A DNA stretch of 64,000 nucleotides from Anoplopoma fimbria (GCF_027596085.1 NC_072465.1:20071207-20135206), one strand, 5' to 3'; counted from the stretch's first letter, positions 25,859 to 40,087 are shown. A program made the numbers and translations. The notes: generated by a model from the letters alone, not told the origin.

Positions 25859-25892
25859 ATATAAATCATTCAGTGATCTAATTCTCTGCTCG

Positions 25893-26030
25893 TAACTTAT
25901 GTTTAATATCTAAATTTGTAAAGTAACAAGTAACTTAAACTGTCAGATAATTAGTAGTGAATTAAAAGTAGAACATTTCCCTGTAGTGCAGTAGAAGTAG
26001 AAAGGTGCATGAAAAGAAAAGACTCAACTC
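25893..26030. mobile_element. Fragment of an AAAGTA-rich dispersed fish repeat
   Basis: AAAGTAACAAGTAACTTAAA near 25920, CTGTCAGATAATTAGTAGTG near 25940, AAAAGTAGAACATTTCCCTG near 25964 and AGTGCAGTAGAAGTAGAAAG near 25986 match a very common fish dispersed repeat in which AAAGTA/AAGTAC units recur. It lies about 35 bp after the LINE tail. A related fragment is at 60625-60770. Confidence 0.55.
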
Positions 26031-29000
26031 TCACTTGATTTCAGTCAATCTCAAAATGCTTCTTTGAATCTCTTGAATTGAACTTTTTTGATATCCAGCA
26101 CCTATATGCATCCTATTTACTTAAAATGCATGAAGTGTACAGGAGATGTATGGTTTGGGATTGAAGGTGGAGATGCAGTCTTTTTTGGCATTTTCTAAGT
26201 ATCATGGTGGAGGCTTAATCAAACCAATGCAGGCAACAAACTAAACTGGGTATATTTAATTCCCCTGTGTCTCTTTCATCTACTATTTGTTTTCTTTTTT
26301 GACAGTAAAGGAGAATGTCATTCATGTTAAGAATTAAGAATTAAGAGAGGGAAATGAAACTTTACAAAGTTGGAGATAAGAGCAATGAAGGAGTGTGAGT
26401 CAGTCCGAGAGGTGAGAGGGGGTAAGGCAGGCAGACTCACTCTGCTTCTTCAGGATCTGGAGAGAACAGGTGGTGTTATGATATCAGCGTGGTGCTTTAG
26501 AGGCTGCCGAGCACAAATGTTCATCTAAGCGGCCAGTTAGCGGTTACCTCAGCATCTGCTTGCAGAGAAGAGCCTCACAGCAGGACATTTAAGACCATCA
26601 ATAACCCAGTAAACCTGCAGGCTCTCTGCAGTATGGAGTTCAACAGACTACATTTTAGGGGTGGTGGGCCCTAGATCCATAAGAAAACCAGTACACTACC
26701 ATAACTTTTTTAATCGGGTTGTTTCCTCTGAATGCTATCTAAGTTTTTTATTTATTTTTTTACAGTTTCAAATGTTTTGAGGTTTAATGTCACCATTAGT
26801 TCGAGGTTCAAATTCATTTTTTTCATCAAGGTATCGCAGTTCTTAGTGGCTATTGCTTCTTAAATGCCTTGCAACAATGTATGTGGCAGGGGTAGGGAAA
26901 ATTTCAAATCCACAGTTTACCCAGTAATCAACTGTTTTGCTCGAAAAATGTTCATCTTTATTTCTTTCTCTGCTGTGATTCACATCAAACCTCTCTGGTA
27001 ACTTGCATCATCAGCAGCATTAATTATTCACAAAATCAGTAAGTGTGGCCACGAGTATTATAGCGTTTATACAACAGTCACAGGTTTATTTTCTTTCTTG
27101 AAAAAAGTGAGTATATAGAGCACTGGTCACTGATAAGTTTAGGGTTAGAGTTACCATAGCAACCAATAAAAATCACTGCTACAAAAGCCATGCCTAATGG
27201 ACTTTCATGGCACAGTTGGAATTACTTTGAACAACGTAAGTGTAAGTACTGGCTAGTTAAAGTGCTTTTACAGTAGTGTACAATGTTTCTGCATGTCCAT
27301 TCAAAATGTTGTTATATTTAGAGCACTGCAACCCTATAACCAAACAAGAACTTGTATGTTGATTCTGCAAAATCCCAAAATACCTTAAATTTTGAAATCA
27401 ATTAATGTCCAGTGCCAAGTTTTTTTTATGTTAACTTATTTTCTTTCAACAATATCTGCACACAGCAACTGCGGTATGGTTAAGTAAGGGAAAGATAGTG
27501 GTTATGTCACATGAACTATGGTTATGATTAGGGAAAGTTTGTTTTTACGTTTAATAAAAACACAAATGTTAATTTCACCTCTATAGTGATACACGCCAAA
27601 GTCCACAACTATAAGCTTCACACCTTCCCCATTGATGCTGTGAGGCACTGAACGTTAAATTCAAATGTAAATCATGAGGTGCTGACTCGTATCTTTTTCT
27701 CATTGATACTGCTGTCAACCCTAGTTTATTTTTAAATTCCCAGATAATCCATTAACAGCAAAGTTTTACCCTTGACATTATTGTTACTCAGACAAATTGA
27801 TAAAGCGAGTCTTCAATTGAACATCCATGTTACCTTACCCCTTAAACATTTGTAAGTGACTAACAGGAATGACAATAGCATGACTCAAAGTCCCTGTGAT
27901 TTATGATTTGAAATACATAATCCAACATTTGGTCAATATTCAATTCTCTACACAGCCTTTTGGACAAATTTTCTGGTGTCATCAGCACCACTTCCATTGC
28001 TTTGCCAAAACCACTCAACTGTATCTCTCAATCACAACCGTCCATAAACCATCCTGTCCTCACCAACTATGTTGTCAACATGAAATGCCAAGTGCACTAC
28101 ATGGCCCTGAAATGAAATGTGATAACCTTGAAATCTTGATTGTTTGCCCTACATCGCAAATCGTTGTTTTGCTGCTAATAGTGTTCTGAATGTATTATTG
28201 AGAACTTTAAGTACTTCAGTTGATATCTGATAAAAAAGTACATGTAACTGTATTGAAAATGTCTTATGAGTTGCCTTTAATTTAGTGTCTGTGAGGTTTT
28301 GGTTGCTTTAACTAAAATAAATTGTACTCACTATTCTTAATATGAAAACACCAAATGAAACTCAAAAAACAACATTTTAAAGTAATGAGAGAGTACTTTC
28401 CAATTGTATTGCATTGTTTTCCAAAGAACACTTTCATGTTGAGTTACCCAAAAAACAAGAGACCCGTAGTCACTGCAGCAGCATGCCACTGGGTTGAATT
28501 TAATATACTTTTGACCCTTTTGACATTTGAGTGGAGATACAAATCTACACTAGAGCACACCATGATAGCGCCTGGATGTGTCTAAGTACTAGTTGCACTT
28601 AAGTTTTAGCTTTGAAATAAATCTTGTTGTGTTAAAAGAACAGGCAGCTTCTGATTTGTCTGCAAATTAGCATGAGAAAAATATTCCACTCCAAAGCACA
28701 GGTCACTTCACAGTGCCAAGCCCAGTCGTTCAGAAAAAAATATATAAAGAAAAAACAGGAGAGGAATCTAAAACTGCGAGAATCAAGCTTAATAAGTGTC
28801 GGGGAACAGCAGCTGCTGTCAGCTCCAGTCAGTGATAGCTGCTGCAGCCAGTCTGCAGAAAGAGAGAGAGGTAGAGAGACAGAGACAGAGAGAGGGAAGG
28901 AAAAGGTTAATTGTAACTAAGAATACTTACGACTGTTTGCATTTTCCATCATTCGCCAAGGCCCACCTTAAGGTTCCTTGACCTTTTATTTGCTTCCTAA

Positions 29001-29092
29001 TGAAACTTGTGTAATAAATCACACTGTGACACACCTCTTCCTTCTCTCCTACTCCTACTTGTGTATTTACAGCCGCTGGAAGTCCATGTGCC

Positions 29093-29094
<2 letters not shown>
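26031..29094. other. Noncoding, nothing firmly recognised
   Basis: About 3 kb of AT-rich sequence. GGTTAAGTAAGGGAAAGAT near 27478 and GATTAGGGAAAG near 27527 hint at an old dispersed repeat also suggested at 37130-37210. An AGCTGCTG-rich semi-palindromic patch occurs near 28807-28860. No gene supported. Confidence 0.45.
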
Positions 29095-29130
<36 letters not shown>

Positions 29131-29144
29131 GTGTCTCTCTCTCC
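29095..29144. repeat. (CT)n microsatellite
   Basis: An uninterrupted CT run of about 29 bp followed by interrupted CTAT/GTGT/CTCT units. Confidence 0.93.
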
Positions 29145-30479
29145 TTTTTCTGGACCCTGGACTTGCATTAATAACACTGACACTCCAAACGGGGGAGATA
29201 AAGGGAAATGAAGATGGGAACCAGAGTCTCTCAATATGTGCACTTCATCATATACCAGACAGCCACTGAAACAAGGGGAGGGGGATGCGATAGATTGGGG
29301 GAGGGAAGAAGAGAGGGGGTAAAACGGGTGAGGCTGGCTGGAAGGAGGAAGGGAGGAATGGGGCAACTTGGGAAAAAGAGGTTGACTGGACTATTCTAAG
29401 GAATGGAAGGCTGTTGGAAATGTCCTTTTTAGGTGTCATGGGATCGAATGAGTCCTTCATGAGATCCAGAGCAGCTGAATGATGCTTACTACTGGAGAGG
29501 GACCAGTATAAGTTAGCATGTTTCTTAAGGTTAACGGTTACAAAGTTACAAGGGGAGAGGCTGTAGAATTATCTAACAAGAGTCAGGGTTAAAGCACACA
29601 CACACACGTCGCTGCTTTCACGTTTCCATCCAAGCTGTGTTTTTTTTAATCATCAAACCTTCATCATCTTGTCGTGACATTAGCCACATAGAAATCAGTA
29701 TAATTGGCACCGTCCTCACACTGTCCAATGATGGTGGTAAAGATTAATGATGTTGTACTGCTAACAGGTAATGAAATAGACTGGTAGCTCTGCCAGCAAA
29801 ATCGTTTTTTAATCTTCTAGATACATGAGTGGTCATTTTTACTGACTGTATTTATCACTGACACAATCTAAATAATAAATGCATAACATTGTCAGTGTGC
29901 TAGCCAACCAGGGTCTAATTTAAGAGTTTACATTTAAAGTACTGTCTCACTGCATCTCTGTCAACTTTTCCTAAGTTAAAAAGATTGTGATTTAGTCGCA
30001 GTGTTTCCTGTCCAGCTGTTTCCGAATACACAGCTGTCTTTTTCTCAGAAACAGTAGACGTAGTTTGAAACTTTGACAATAATGAAGACGTGACTTTCTG
30101 TAGTGAGTCAAAGCAATCAGTAGAGAGGCAACTTGTTGCAGGCGCGAACAAAGAGGCCAGGCCATCCGACAGTATTATCCCTATCATCATCAGCCGCCTC
30201 CTTCCTCTCATTGTCATCATCATTATCAGCATCATCACCTTTCACTTGCAGCCCCCTTGTTACTGGTTGTGAAAGAAAGTTTTTTAATCTCCTCTCCATT
30301 CTCTTTCCGCGGCCACCAAAAAAAGCATGTCTCCAATACATCTGCGGAATTATTTTAAAAAAAAGAAAATAGCAAGACACTTTGCTTTCAGAAGCAGATT
30401 GTTCAAAACTCCCACCAGTAATTAACAAGCAGAGAGACATAGGGAGAGCGAGAGGCAAACAGAAAGACAGATCCTCAGT
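29145..30479. other. Noncoding; purine-rich at 29270-29390
   Basis: The GGGGAGGGGG-type purine tract explains proline/serine-rich frames on the minus strand. Opposing frames at 29915-30458 are mutually exclusive and resemble no family. CATCAT-rich sequence lies near 30180-30240. Confidence 0.5.
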
Positions 30480-30790
30480 GGCTTTAATTGGAACAACATC
30501 TCACACTATGCAGAAGTGTCGTAATGTTCCCATCATCAACAGCCCCCTGTTTCCCTCCGTGCCTCCCTGTGCTCCGCTTTTTCCCACTCCTCCGCTCTCT
30601 CCGTGCTCGCCTTCAATTAGCGCCGGCCAATCACTATACCAATTAAGTATTTTTTGTGACTTCCTGCCTCTCTTCTCTCAAACTGATGAACATTCAGCTA
30701 TCCCCCAATTAGAGGGATATTAATTAGGATTAACGAAGAAGGGTCACTGACTGCAGGCTTATCATCTCACTCAGACTTCACATTGATACA
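30480..30790. other. Candidate conserved noncoding element
   Basis: GTGGCTTTAATTGG near 30478, CTTCAATTAGCGCCGGCCAATC near 30610, ATACCAATTAAGTA near 30636, and CCCCCAATTAGAGGGATATTAATTAGGATTAAC around 30703-30735 form a tight cluster of ATTA sites in GC-balanced unique sequence. No plausible exon. Strong enhancer-like composition. Confidence 0.4.
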
Positions 30791-31139
30791 TGTGGGAGCG
30801 TCTTTCTTATGAAACAGAGGTAATGACCTTTAGCGAGACACAGAAGAACAGCGAGTGGGTGTATGTACACATGTCATCAGTTATATTATTTGGTATATTC
30901 TTTTTTATCACCACAAATTTCAACATGTAGCTAAAAACAGCCTTGACGACCAAATGTAAAAATATTCTCCCCAAGCCGGTCCCAGACAAAATCCTCCCTT
31001 CTTCCCGTCCCTCCTTTTGTCTGCCGCGTTCCTTCACAAGTAGACAAAGTAGAAGCAATGAGTCAGGGCAGCCATGCGTGGCTCCTGTGTGCGGCTCTGT
31101 GAGCTTTGTTTGAGCTTGAGGATGCTCAATGAGACGTGG

Positions 31140-31300
31140 AGAGTGTCATTTCTCAGGCCTGTCCCACAGGCTCGCCGAGAGGGCGGAGAGGGGAAAATGG
31201 AAGTGTAACAAACAGACTGTTCAATTAGGGGCGGAACGGTGTGAAATTGCCTCCAAATGATAAGCCTCTATTATAGCTGTGGCCGTACACTTGTCTGGTA
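31140..31300. other. Candidate conserved noncoding element
   Basis: Unique block containing GACTGTTCAATTAGGGGCGG near 31216 and CAAATGATAAGCCTCTATTATAGC near 31253. No frame or repeat resemblance. The intervening 30791-31139 holds nothing recognised. Confidence 0.3.
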
Positions 31301-31514
31301 GGTGAGCAGTTATGTATCTCCGAAAGAAAAAAAATTACGGAGACGGTATCCACGCATGCATCCGTGGTTATGACAGACATTATAGATATGGAACACTGTG
31401 CAAGTCAGAAAATGTGGTAAGTACAGACATTATTTAGTTACTAGGAGGAGCCTGTTGCAGAAGGACTTGTAATGTACGAGGGTACAAAACTGTGCCATCC
31501 TCCGCATCATGAAA

Positions 31515-31640
31515 ACTACACTCAGTTTCCAGTTTATTAGGTACACTTATCTATAACTAATGCAGTCTAAATGTAATACATCCTACCTGTCTTATAGAGG
31601 TGTGGATTACCAGCCATAACAGTGAAGCTGGTATTGTTTT
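31515..31640. mobile_element. Relic of a dispersed fish DNA-transposon-like repeat
   Basis: ACACTCAGTTTCCAGTTTAT at 31517-31536, TTAGGTACACTTATC near 31537, and AACTAATGCAGTCTAAATG near 31557 match the terminal region of a common fish dispersed repeat. The opposite terminus is not seen. The following 130 bp, with GGAGTTACCTGAAATCACGT near 31688, may belong to another old repeat. Confidence 0.5.
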
Positions 31641-33219
31641 CACCTTGTGAGTCTGTGTGTGTGTCATCATGGCTAAATGTGGCGAATGGAGTTACCTGAA
31701 ATCACGTCAGCACGTAACACCTTGCAAAGTGTTATTATGTCTGTAAACAGATTGTGTCAATGCAATAACATTGCAACAGTGCGAGATGCAGTCAAGAAAC
31801 ACTTAACAGCTGTGTTGTTAAATTAAAAATGAAGGTTGAGTTCAAAGATGGATGTTGTCTTAGGAAGGGGGGGTTAGAAGTGGGGAAGGGGACTTTGGCG
31901 ACCAAGCTTCATGCCCCAGGCACGATTTGGCGTTGTGACTGGTGGGATTCCATCACAAGATGGTCTCTAGTTTAACTTTACCATCATTTTGGGGATGTAG
32001 TTTTTGGTGTTTTTAAACTGTATTGGTGTATTTCACAAAATGTAGCATTCTACCCTTCATGAAATAGGATTACAGAACTGTTGTATCACAATCACTTTTA
32101 TTGGAAGGGTATGTGTGCACATACAAGGAATCTGACTCTGTTTTATTTTACATCTCTTGGCGTACTTACACAGAAATAAAAGTAAAAGTTTGGACCAAGG
32201 ACAACAAAGCTGGACAAATGGAAGGTGTATCAATGAATCCATCCATTATGTTTTTTCAATATATCACTGAGTCTATAAAACATCAGAAAATAGAGAATGT
32301 CCGATGAACGTCCAACGATATTTAATGTGAAATAATATAAAACAGACAAAAAGTCGCACATTTTCATAAAAAAGAAGCTTAAATCAGGGGATTTGGAAGG
32401 AAAAGAGTTCAATACTGCACATTGAGAAATTGTTTTTAATTATTTAAAGCTAATTAAAAAGATAACAGTCCTGTTTATGTCTTTCCCACTCCTCCTGTGC
32501 CATACTCCGCTCCACTCTGACATTATGGATGCTCGGGCCTGCAGCCACTCCTCTAAACTCATACATCACTGGATAAAGGTTAAGGAACAGAACTCTCCTC
32601 AGACAATGGGTCCAGGAAAGGGCACGTGTAAGTAATTGTGCAGGGGGTTTATTTTTTTCCCCTCACAATGAAGAGGTTCAAATCAAGAACTCACACTTTG
32701 CAGTGGAGGAGTTGGTCACTGAGGAACGACAACAGTGCCAGTACTTCTACCTTGAGACAAACAGGTTGATTAAGACACATTTTAACTGAAAATCCAGAGA
32801 AGATTATTTCTCTGGCCCCTCTTTACCTAACAAACCCTCAAAGGAAGGTCAGCACTCATGCGTAAAGGTTCAAATAACAAGAGTGGGGCTGCAGAGGGAG
32901 GAGAGGTGGAGAATAGAAAAGTAATAAGTCATTGAGTTTGCTTTCAGAATGCTTCACAACATGATTTGCAACATTTTGATTCCAGTTTCAAACATTGCGA
33001 TATATTGAGATTCATTTCCTATTTTCAACTGCAAATTTTGCAGTTTGTTAACATCAGTTGCTTGAAAACACACAATTATAATGATTCATAAGTAAAAGAT
33101 TGTATTTATATTGATAAAAAAATCTTAACATTAGTAATTTTAAGTATGTTTTATAAGCAGCTTAGAGATAGTGTTAGGAAGTTTAACAGGTCTTAATTCA
33201 TCTCGAATATCTAAATATA
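31641..33219. other. Noncoding, nothing firmly recognised
   Basis: A G-run and GC-richer patch lies near 31860-31930. Otherwise AT-rich. Short opposing frames at 32057-32412 are not convincing. Confidence 0.45.
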
Positions 33220-33400
33220 TTGTTGTGAAAACATCCCCTTCAAACACCTGGATTTCGGTTCTAGTTTCTCACTAAAACTACATTTCAAAAGATTACATTT
33301 GAACACATGATGATGAAGTAATAATTGACTTTCGTTCAATACTATGTATTTGTAATGGAGCTTGAACGCACCACAATGTTACTCAATGGAACCTCCGTAC
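33220..33400 (+). repeat. Unclassified dispersed repeat, copy A
   Basis: Shares colinear sequence on the same strand with 48850-49025. Both copies contain GATTACATT-(T)GAACACAT-ATGAT, then TTCG-(C)AATAC, then CTTGAACGCA followed by ACTCAATG-AACCTCC. Copy A may continue past 33400 to about 33640, where copy B diverges. No family name is assigned. Confidence 0.6.
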
Positions 33401-34150
33401 GTCTCTGTGTTGTACTTTTTAACAACAGCTGTTGATGTCAACGTTACTGACCTTACTATCTCTCCTGTTGATTTCAACACAGATTTGTTGTTCACATGTA
33501 TCATTATCAGACCAGATGGCATATATCCTTCCTCATATAGGCCAACGACGATTGGCAGTAAAACTTTTTTTCCCACTATGATGGTTAAACTGAAAATGTA
33601 ATCCATGGGCCACATGACTTCCTGGTCATTTTCGACATCCAAAATGCTCCCACACTGCAGATTTATCGTTTTTCTCCCATCCCTAAAACTAACCCTCTTC
33701 TCTTTTCTTTTTGGCTGGTGTTAAGCGGCCACAGAGGAGGTGTATCCGAACGCATTCTCACATTGACTTATCCACTCAGCCGTTGTGGTTGCTGCTTGTA
33801 TTTGACCCAAGTCTTGTCTACAAATGTAACAGGGTCAATGTGGTTTATCCCCAGCCAGTTAAAGCACTGGGGGGATTTGAGCTCCACTGCCCTTTTGATG
33901 TCTTCACCACTAGAGCCTAACATCAGCTGCCGGAACCGAGAAAAAGAATAATTACCTTTTTATAGATGACTTTATTGAGCAGAGTAAAGAGGCTTTCACA
34001 CTAACAATGCCATGCAGGTATGATGTTTAAATCCCTATCCTGCTGAAATCAGCAGACCTTACCGTCAGTGTTTTTCCTCAAGCAGGTTCCTGACAATGAA
34101 AAATGTCTGTATCCTCAAGTTCAGGCTGAGTGTGAACCAGTGTGTATGTA
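33401..34150. other. Noncoding, possibly more of the copy A repeat
   Basis: A minus-strand frame of 87 codons (33379-33642) overlaps the end of copy A. It has protein-like balanced composition but no recognised family. The rest up to the GA run shows no supported gene. Confidence 0.4.
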
Positions 34151-34177
34151 AGAGAGAGAGAGCGAGAGAGAGAGAGG
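34151..34177. repeat. (GA)n microsatellite
   Basis: GA units with one GC interruption. Confidence 0.92.
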
Positions 34178-34437
34178 GCAGTGGATAAAGAATATCAGAG
34201 TATATTCATGACAGTACAGTAAAAGCAAATTGCAACTTACTATGGAGTGAAAACCTTGCGCAGTGAATTTGTCCAGTTGGTGAGCTCCCTGCTTGTGTTA
34301 TCCTTGATCAATAGCATGAGGTGACTGAATGGGTCCCTGCACAGTGTGTTAAGGGGCCAATCTTCATCCTCTAACCAGCTGGCCCTCGCAACCCCACCTA
34401 AGACAGATAGAAACATTACACATGCATGCACGTATTG

Positions 34438-34949
<512 letters not shown>

Positions 34950-35120
34950 TAAAGGTTTAAGGAGGAGGCACGTGGGTGGATATATATCCTGATGATGAAC
35001 AACCATTTTATTCATCTGCTCAGCATTTCCTGCCACAGCAGGTGCTATTGAAGAGCATTACAGAGCAGCAAGTTACTGTTCGGGAGAAATGTGATTCAAT
35101 AAAGTGATTACATACATAAT
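34950..35120. other. Candidate conserved noncoding element
   Basis: Unique block with AACAACCATTTTATTCATCTG near 34998, CATTTCCTGCCACAGCAGG near 35025, and GTGATTCAATAAAGTGATTAC near 35090. No exon structure. Candidate only by composition. Confidence 0.25.
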
Positions 35121-37039
35121 ACATAAACGCCAGATAATTCTTAACTTCACCAGAATTGGTTAAAATGTGTGATATTTTTGGTCAGACACAAACTCCGAAT
35201 GTACCTTTTAAAACTGTAATTTCATGAGTGAAGCTACATGGCTCAAGTGAGAATTTATGAGTTGAGCCCAGATGGGTATCCGATAATTGTGTTTTCTTTC
35301 CAGTCCAGCTCTCTGAATGTATCACCAGAGTGACATTTTGTCCAGGATCTCATGTAATAATGAAACACATTGTTACTCTCACTTAATCAATAGGTGCGGA
35401 AATTGCTTATAGATGTGGAGGCAACTTAATCCAAGGTAGCAGAGTAGAATACCTAAAGTGCAAGAAAGAGCGAGCCTGGAGTTTGCAGCAGTAACACTGA
35501 GCAGCTAATCATAGATATGTGATTGTACAGTAATAAATGTAACTCTCGATACTCTGATTGCCAGTCGGATGACAAGGGTGAAATCTCAAGGGCAGTAAAA
35601 TGAGGCAGAAGAACGATGATGATGAGATAAGCCATAAATTGGAATATGCGGCCTATCTCTATGTCTAGTGCTGCAGATGAGATGGAGAAGTGAAGCATTA
35701 TGGGAGTATTTCCTCCCCCCACTAAGCAGTAAGGTACAGAGATGACGGTCCACTCCTGTCCATCAGCGTCTGCCAGGCGCTGCTCTTTCCCAGAACTTTT
35801 CCTCTGCTTCGGCTCCTGGGCTTTAATTATGCCGAAGGCACTACTAGGAGGCCTCTCCCCGAGCATAAATACATAAATACATGAGCACAGATAGAAAAAT
35901 ATACAGACAGGTGTACAGAAAGGCACACAAAGTCATCTGCCACACACACGCACATAAGCACAATAAGATGCAATCACTGGAGCTGCAAAGAATAGCACAT
36001 TAAGTCATTTGAATGTAACACGGCAACTGTCGGTCCCAAGGTTCCTAAGTCCAGTCAGTTAGTCGTTGTCTGGGCTCCACCGCCTCTGAATATAAAACCT
36101 CACAGTGGCTTTGCCGTACACCACCCTATTACGAGCCCAGCAGCATGCATAGCATACATATGGGTGGAGCATTATATGTATAGACCATTAACCAGGGCAG
36201 GGATCAGAATATGATTCTATGGGCAGTGTGTGGGGAACACGACTCCAACACAGGCATGCACCGTTACACAATAAATTTTAGATAGCAGGCATTGTGCCAG
36301 CACAACTCTCACTGACAAGCAGAGGGAAGAATGCAACAAGACTACATTATGACCCAGCGATCAGACACAGCCAGTGTTTCCAGCACCTTCAGACTCCATC
36401 ATTACCTATTCAGAGCCTATTCCACCGGTCTGTCATGGGACTCATTACTCCGTTGCTTTGTGAGGCTGCAGACAGTCGCGCGGCTGTGCAGTGGGTAAGA
36501 GAGAGAAAGCGTACGCCGACCCAGGGCACGGGTGCTGACATGGAGTGTCTATCAACGCCCACGTAGAATACACAGGGTTTAACCGCGCTGAGGGAGGTTT
36601 AGAGGTAGAACTGCGCCGGCGACAGTCCACCAACTGCTCAGGGCCCTGCTGGAGTCCATGCATGCTGCAAGGAGATGTTATTATATTGTGTTGGGGCATC
36701 ATCGGTAAAGCTTCACCCAAGTCTATCTTGATACAAAATGCCCATATGGTAACTGCAATAATTTACTGTAACTGTAATCAGTCTGTCCGTTCAGTGTAAA
36801 AATGATTACTGAGTTTGAAGCTATGAGACTTGATCTGTATGGATCAGTCAAATCAAGTGTATGTCTTCCAAAGGTTGCCATTTTAGTACAGATACTATAT
36901 TAATAGTAATTTTGGACTAAAAACAGACTAAAAGAAGTCTTATCTAAGTTAGTCAAATAAAGTGGGTATCATAGGTCCACCAAATGAAACAACAAAACAG
37001 ATCATTTCTGATGCCCTCTAGAATAACAGATGTAACATT
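35121..37039. other. Noncoding, one long minus-strand frame
   Basis: The 157-codon minus-strand frame at 35453-35926 has no family resemblance. Its DNA (ATGATGATGAG, GCCATAAATTGG) looks like unique noncoding sequence. Opposing frames at 36294-36799 contradict each other. A CpG-containing patch lies at 36470-36620 with no clear exon boundary. Confidence 0.4.
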
Positions 37040-37390
37040 TTCTGGTCTGACCTGATCTTAGATGACCACGTTTTTCCGTGCCTTCCAACTGTTACAAATC
37101 AAAGTTGAAAATACAACGTTGTATGATCTGACAATGGTTTAGGCATAACATGAAAGTGGTAAGGTCTAGGGGAAAGATAGCAGTAATAACCACTTGGTTG
37201 AGGTTTGGGAATGACCGACGACATGGTTAAAAGACACCAACACTGACTGTCGATGGGAAACGGGAAACGCACAACGATTGCCTTTGTTAAAGTCCGGCGT
37301 TTTGTTGACCTATACCTTTATACCTTTGCAAAATGTGTGGCTCTTCAATGAAGTAGCTTCATTTTTCCTCCTTTGCTCTTGTCAGACAAA
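37040..37390. mobile_element. Possible relic of a dispersed fish repeat
   Basis: GACTGTCGATGGGAAACGGG near 37247 and AAAGTCCGGCGTTTTGTTG near 37289, preceded by a GGTTTAGGCATAACATGAAAG motif at 37137, resemble pieces of an old dispersed fish repeat. Termini are not visible and the assignment is tentative. Confidence 0.3.
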
Positions 37391-38439
<1,049 letters not shown>

Positions 38440-38640
38440 TGATAGGAGATCATGAATGTCTCGCCTCAACCCGGCGTCGATCGCAGAATATTTCCTGCTC
38501 CATGGATCCAAATCCTTTTGGCGCCTCCTTTTGGCCGCATATGACGAGCTCATGATGACATGAAATTAGCCCACCTCAATTAGTGCCTCCATTAGTGGCT
38601 CATTAAACAGGTGTGCCGTCACTACATCAGAGACCACTTG
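38440..38640. other. Candidate conserved noncoding element
   Basis: GC-balanced unique block with CGGCGTCGATCGCAG near 38471 and CCATGGATCCAAATCC near 38500. A run of ATTA-type sites follows: GAAATTAGCC near 38562, CTCAATTAGTGCC near 38575, CTCCATTAGTGGCTCATTAA near 38587. No coding or repeat resemblance. One of the strongest enhancer-like blocks by composition. Confidence 0.4.
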
Positions 38641-39844
38641 GAAATGTCACAATATAAATACACACAGATCAGCTCTGTTCATGGTGGAGACCCCGCTGTA
38701 CCTCATGTTTCTGCCTCTCTCCCGTTCTCTCTTCCTCTAATAGAGATAGAAAGAAAACAGCTACATTAGAAAGTCTAAATCAAATTACATTTTTAAAGCT
38801 GAGCATCTTCAACTTTACATATTCATGAGATTTGATAACAGTGTCCATACTGAATATTGTTCAAGTTAAATTTCTGTCTTAAATTTACAGTATACAAAAG
38901 GGATTCATATGTTACTAGATGATTTTGGCTGGATGACATTTATGCTACATTGAACCGATAAATTAAACATCTCTGCACTAGTTTAATTGAATCAAATACA
39001 TGCTGTCCTGTACTCAATTTACTGTGTGTCACTTATACTGTGGCGTTTCTCCTTATGGTTACACAAGATCATGGTTTGAGTTGATCTCCATAGCTCAACA
39101 TCACATACAGCATCTCAGTCACAGGCCAACAGCACTTACAGCCTTCGACCCAGCCAAAACTCTCCTGTCTGGAGAGAGGATGAGAAAATGTCCCAAAAGT
39201 ACCTCAGCACACAAGGTAAAAATAGAGAGAAATTGTTGGAGTGGCATATAAAACTCCCCTTGCTCTGATGGCTGAGTGTGTAGTTGAATCTGGAGGACTG
39301 TTTATTTTTAGCAGTTAATAGAAATTCAACACACAATGGAAATAATATTCAACAATGGGACTATTGTAAATCCAATACTAATATATTATGTAGTACATCC
39401 AATAAAATAAATCCCGTGGGTCCAATGAAAAGGTCTAATGGATAAATTCTGATTTCATATGACATTTAAGCAAATCAATGAGTTTTAAAGGACAATATTA
39501 CAGATAACCATGTTGCCTTAGTTTCCATATAGCTTGTGTAAAACAATCCTCACAGTTGTAAATATAACATAATCAGTGCATGGCTAATTTTATACCTATA
39601 TATTGTACATTCATAAATCATTTTAAAGTAAATTTCTGAGCTGTGGAAATATTATGAGCAGAGAGACAAAGCTCCTTCCCTCTGTTGATTTTGTTGATTT
39701 TGTTGATTCTTTTCATTTACAGAAATATGGACCAAATGTGGAGACGATGTGTCATGTGAAATGAGACGTTTCAATTTTCGGCTACAATGAGTGGATGCTG
39801 AGGTTAAACTGTTGCACTGAAGGCTAGACTAGTTTGTTTGCCTA
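38641..39844. other. Noncoding, small tandem repeat only
   Basis: Three GTTGATTTT-type units lie at 39683-39710. A plus-strand frame at 39000-39251 crosses a possible donor (AAG|GTAAAAAT near 39215) but has no recognisable domain or convincing acceptor. Confidence 0.45.
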
Positions 39845-40087
39845 TACAGTACCAGTCAAAAGTTTGGACACACCTTCTCATTCAATGGTTTTTCTTTATT
39901 TATTTACTTTTTTTTTTTTTTTTCTACATTGTAGATTAATATTGAAGACATCCAAACTATGAAGGAACACATATGGAATTATGTGGTAAACAAAGAAATG
40001 CTCAACAAACCAGAATATGTTTTATATTTTACATTCTTCAAAGTAGTTGAATGAGAAGGTGTGTTCAAACTTTTGACTGGTTCTGTA
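39845..40087. mobile_element. Non-autonomous Tc1/mariner MITE
   Basis: A 243-bp element flanked by TA on both sides (39843-39844 and 40088-40089). Inverted terminal repeats of about 41 bp differ at only two positions. The left end starts TACAGTACCAGTCAAAAGTT and the right end is the complement TACAGAACCAGTCAAAAGTT. The interior lacks any transposase frame and contains a T-run at about 39909-39923. The TA duplication and terminal sequence fit the Tc1 superfamily. Nearly intact ends suggest comparatively recent mobilisation in trans. Confidence 0.93.

Noticed and set aside
29067..29460. Proline/serine-rich minus-strand frames
   Set aside because: Explained by the CT array and the purine-rich tract at 29270-29390.
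35453..35926. 157-codon minus-strand frame
   Set aside because: No recognisable domain, no splice context, and the DNA resembles unique noncoding sequence. Kept only as a note.
39000..39251. Possible coding exon with a GTAAAA donor
   Set aside because: No acceptor of reasonable quality upstream, no family resemblance, and no partner exon in the window.
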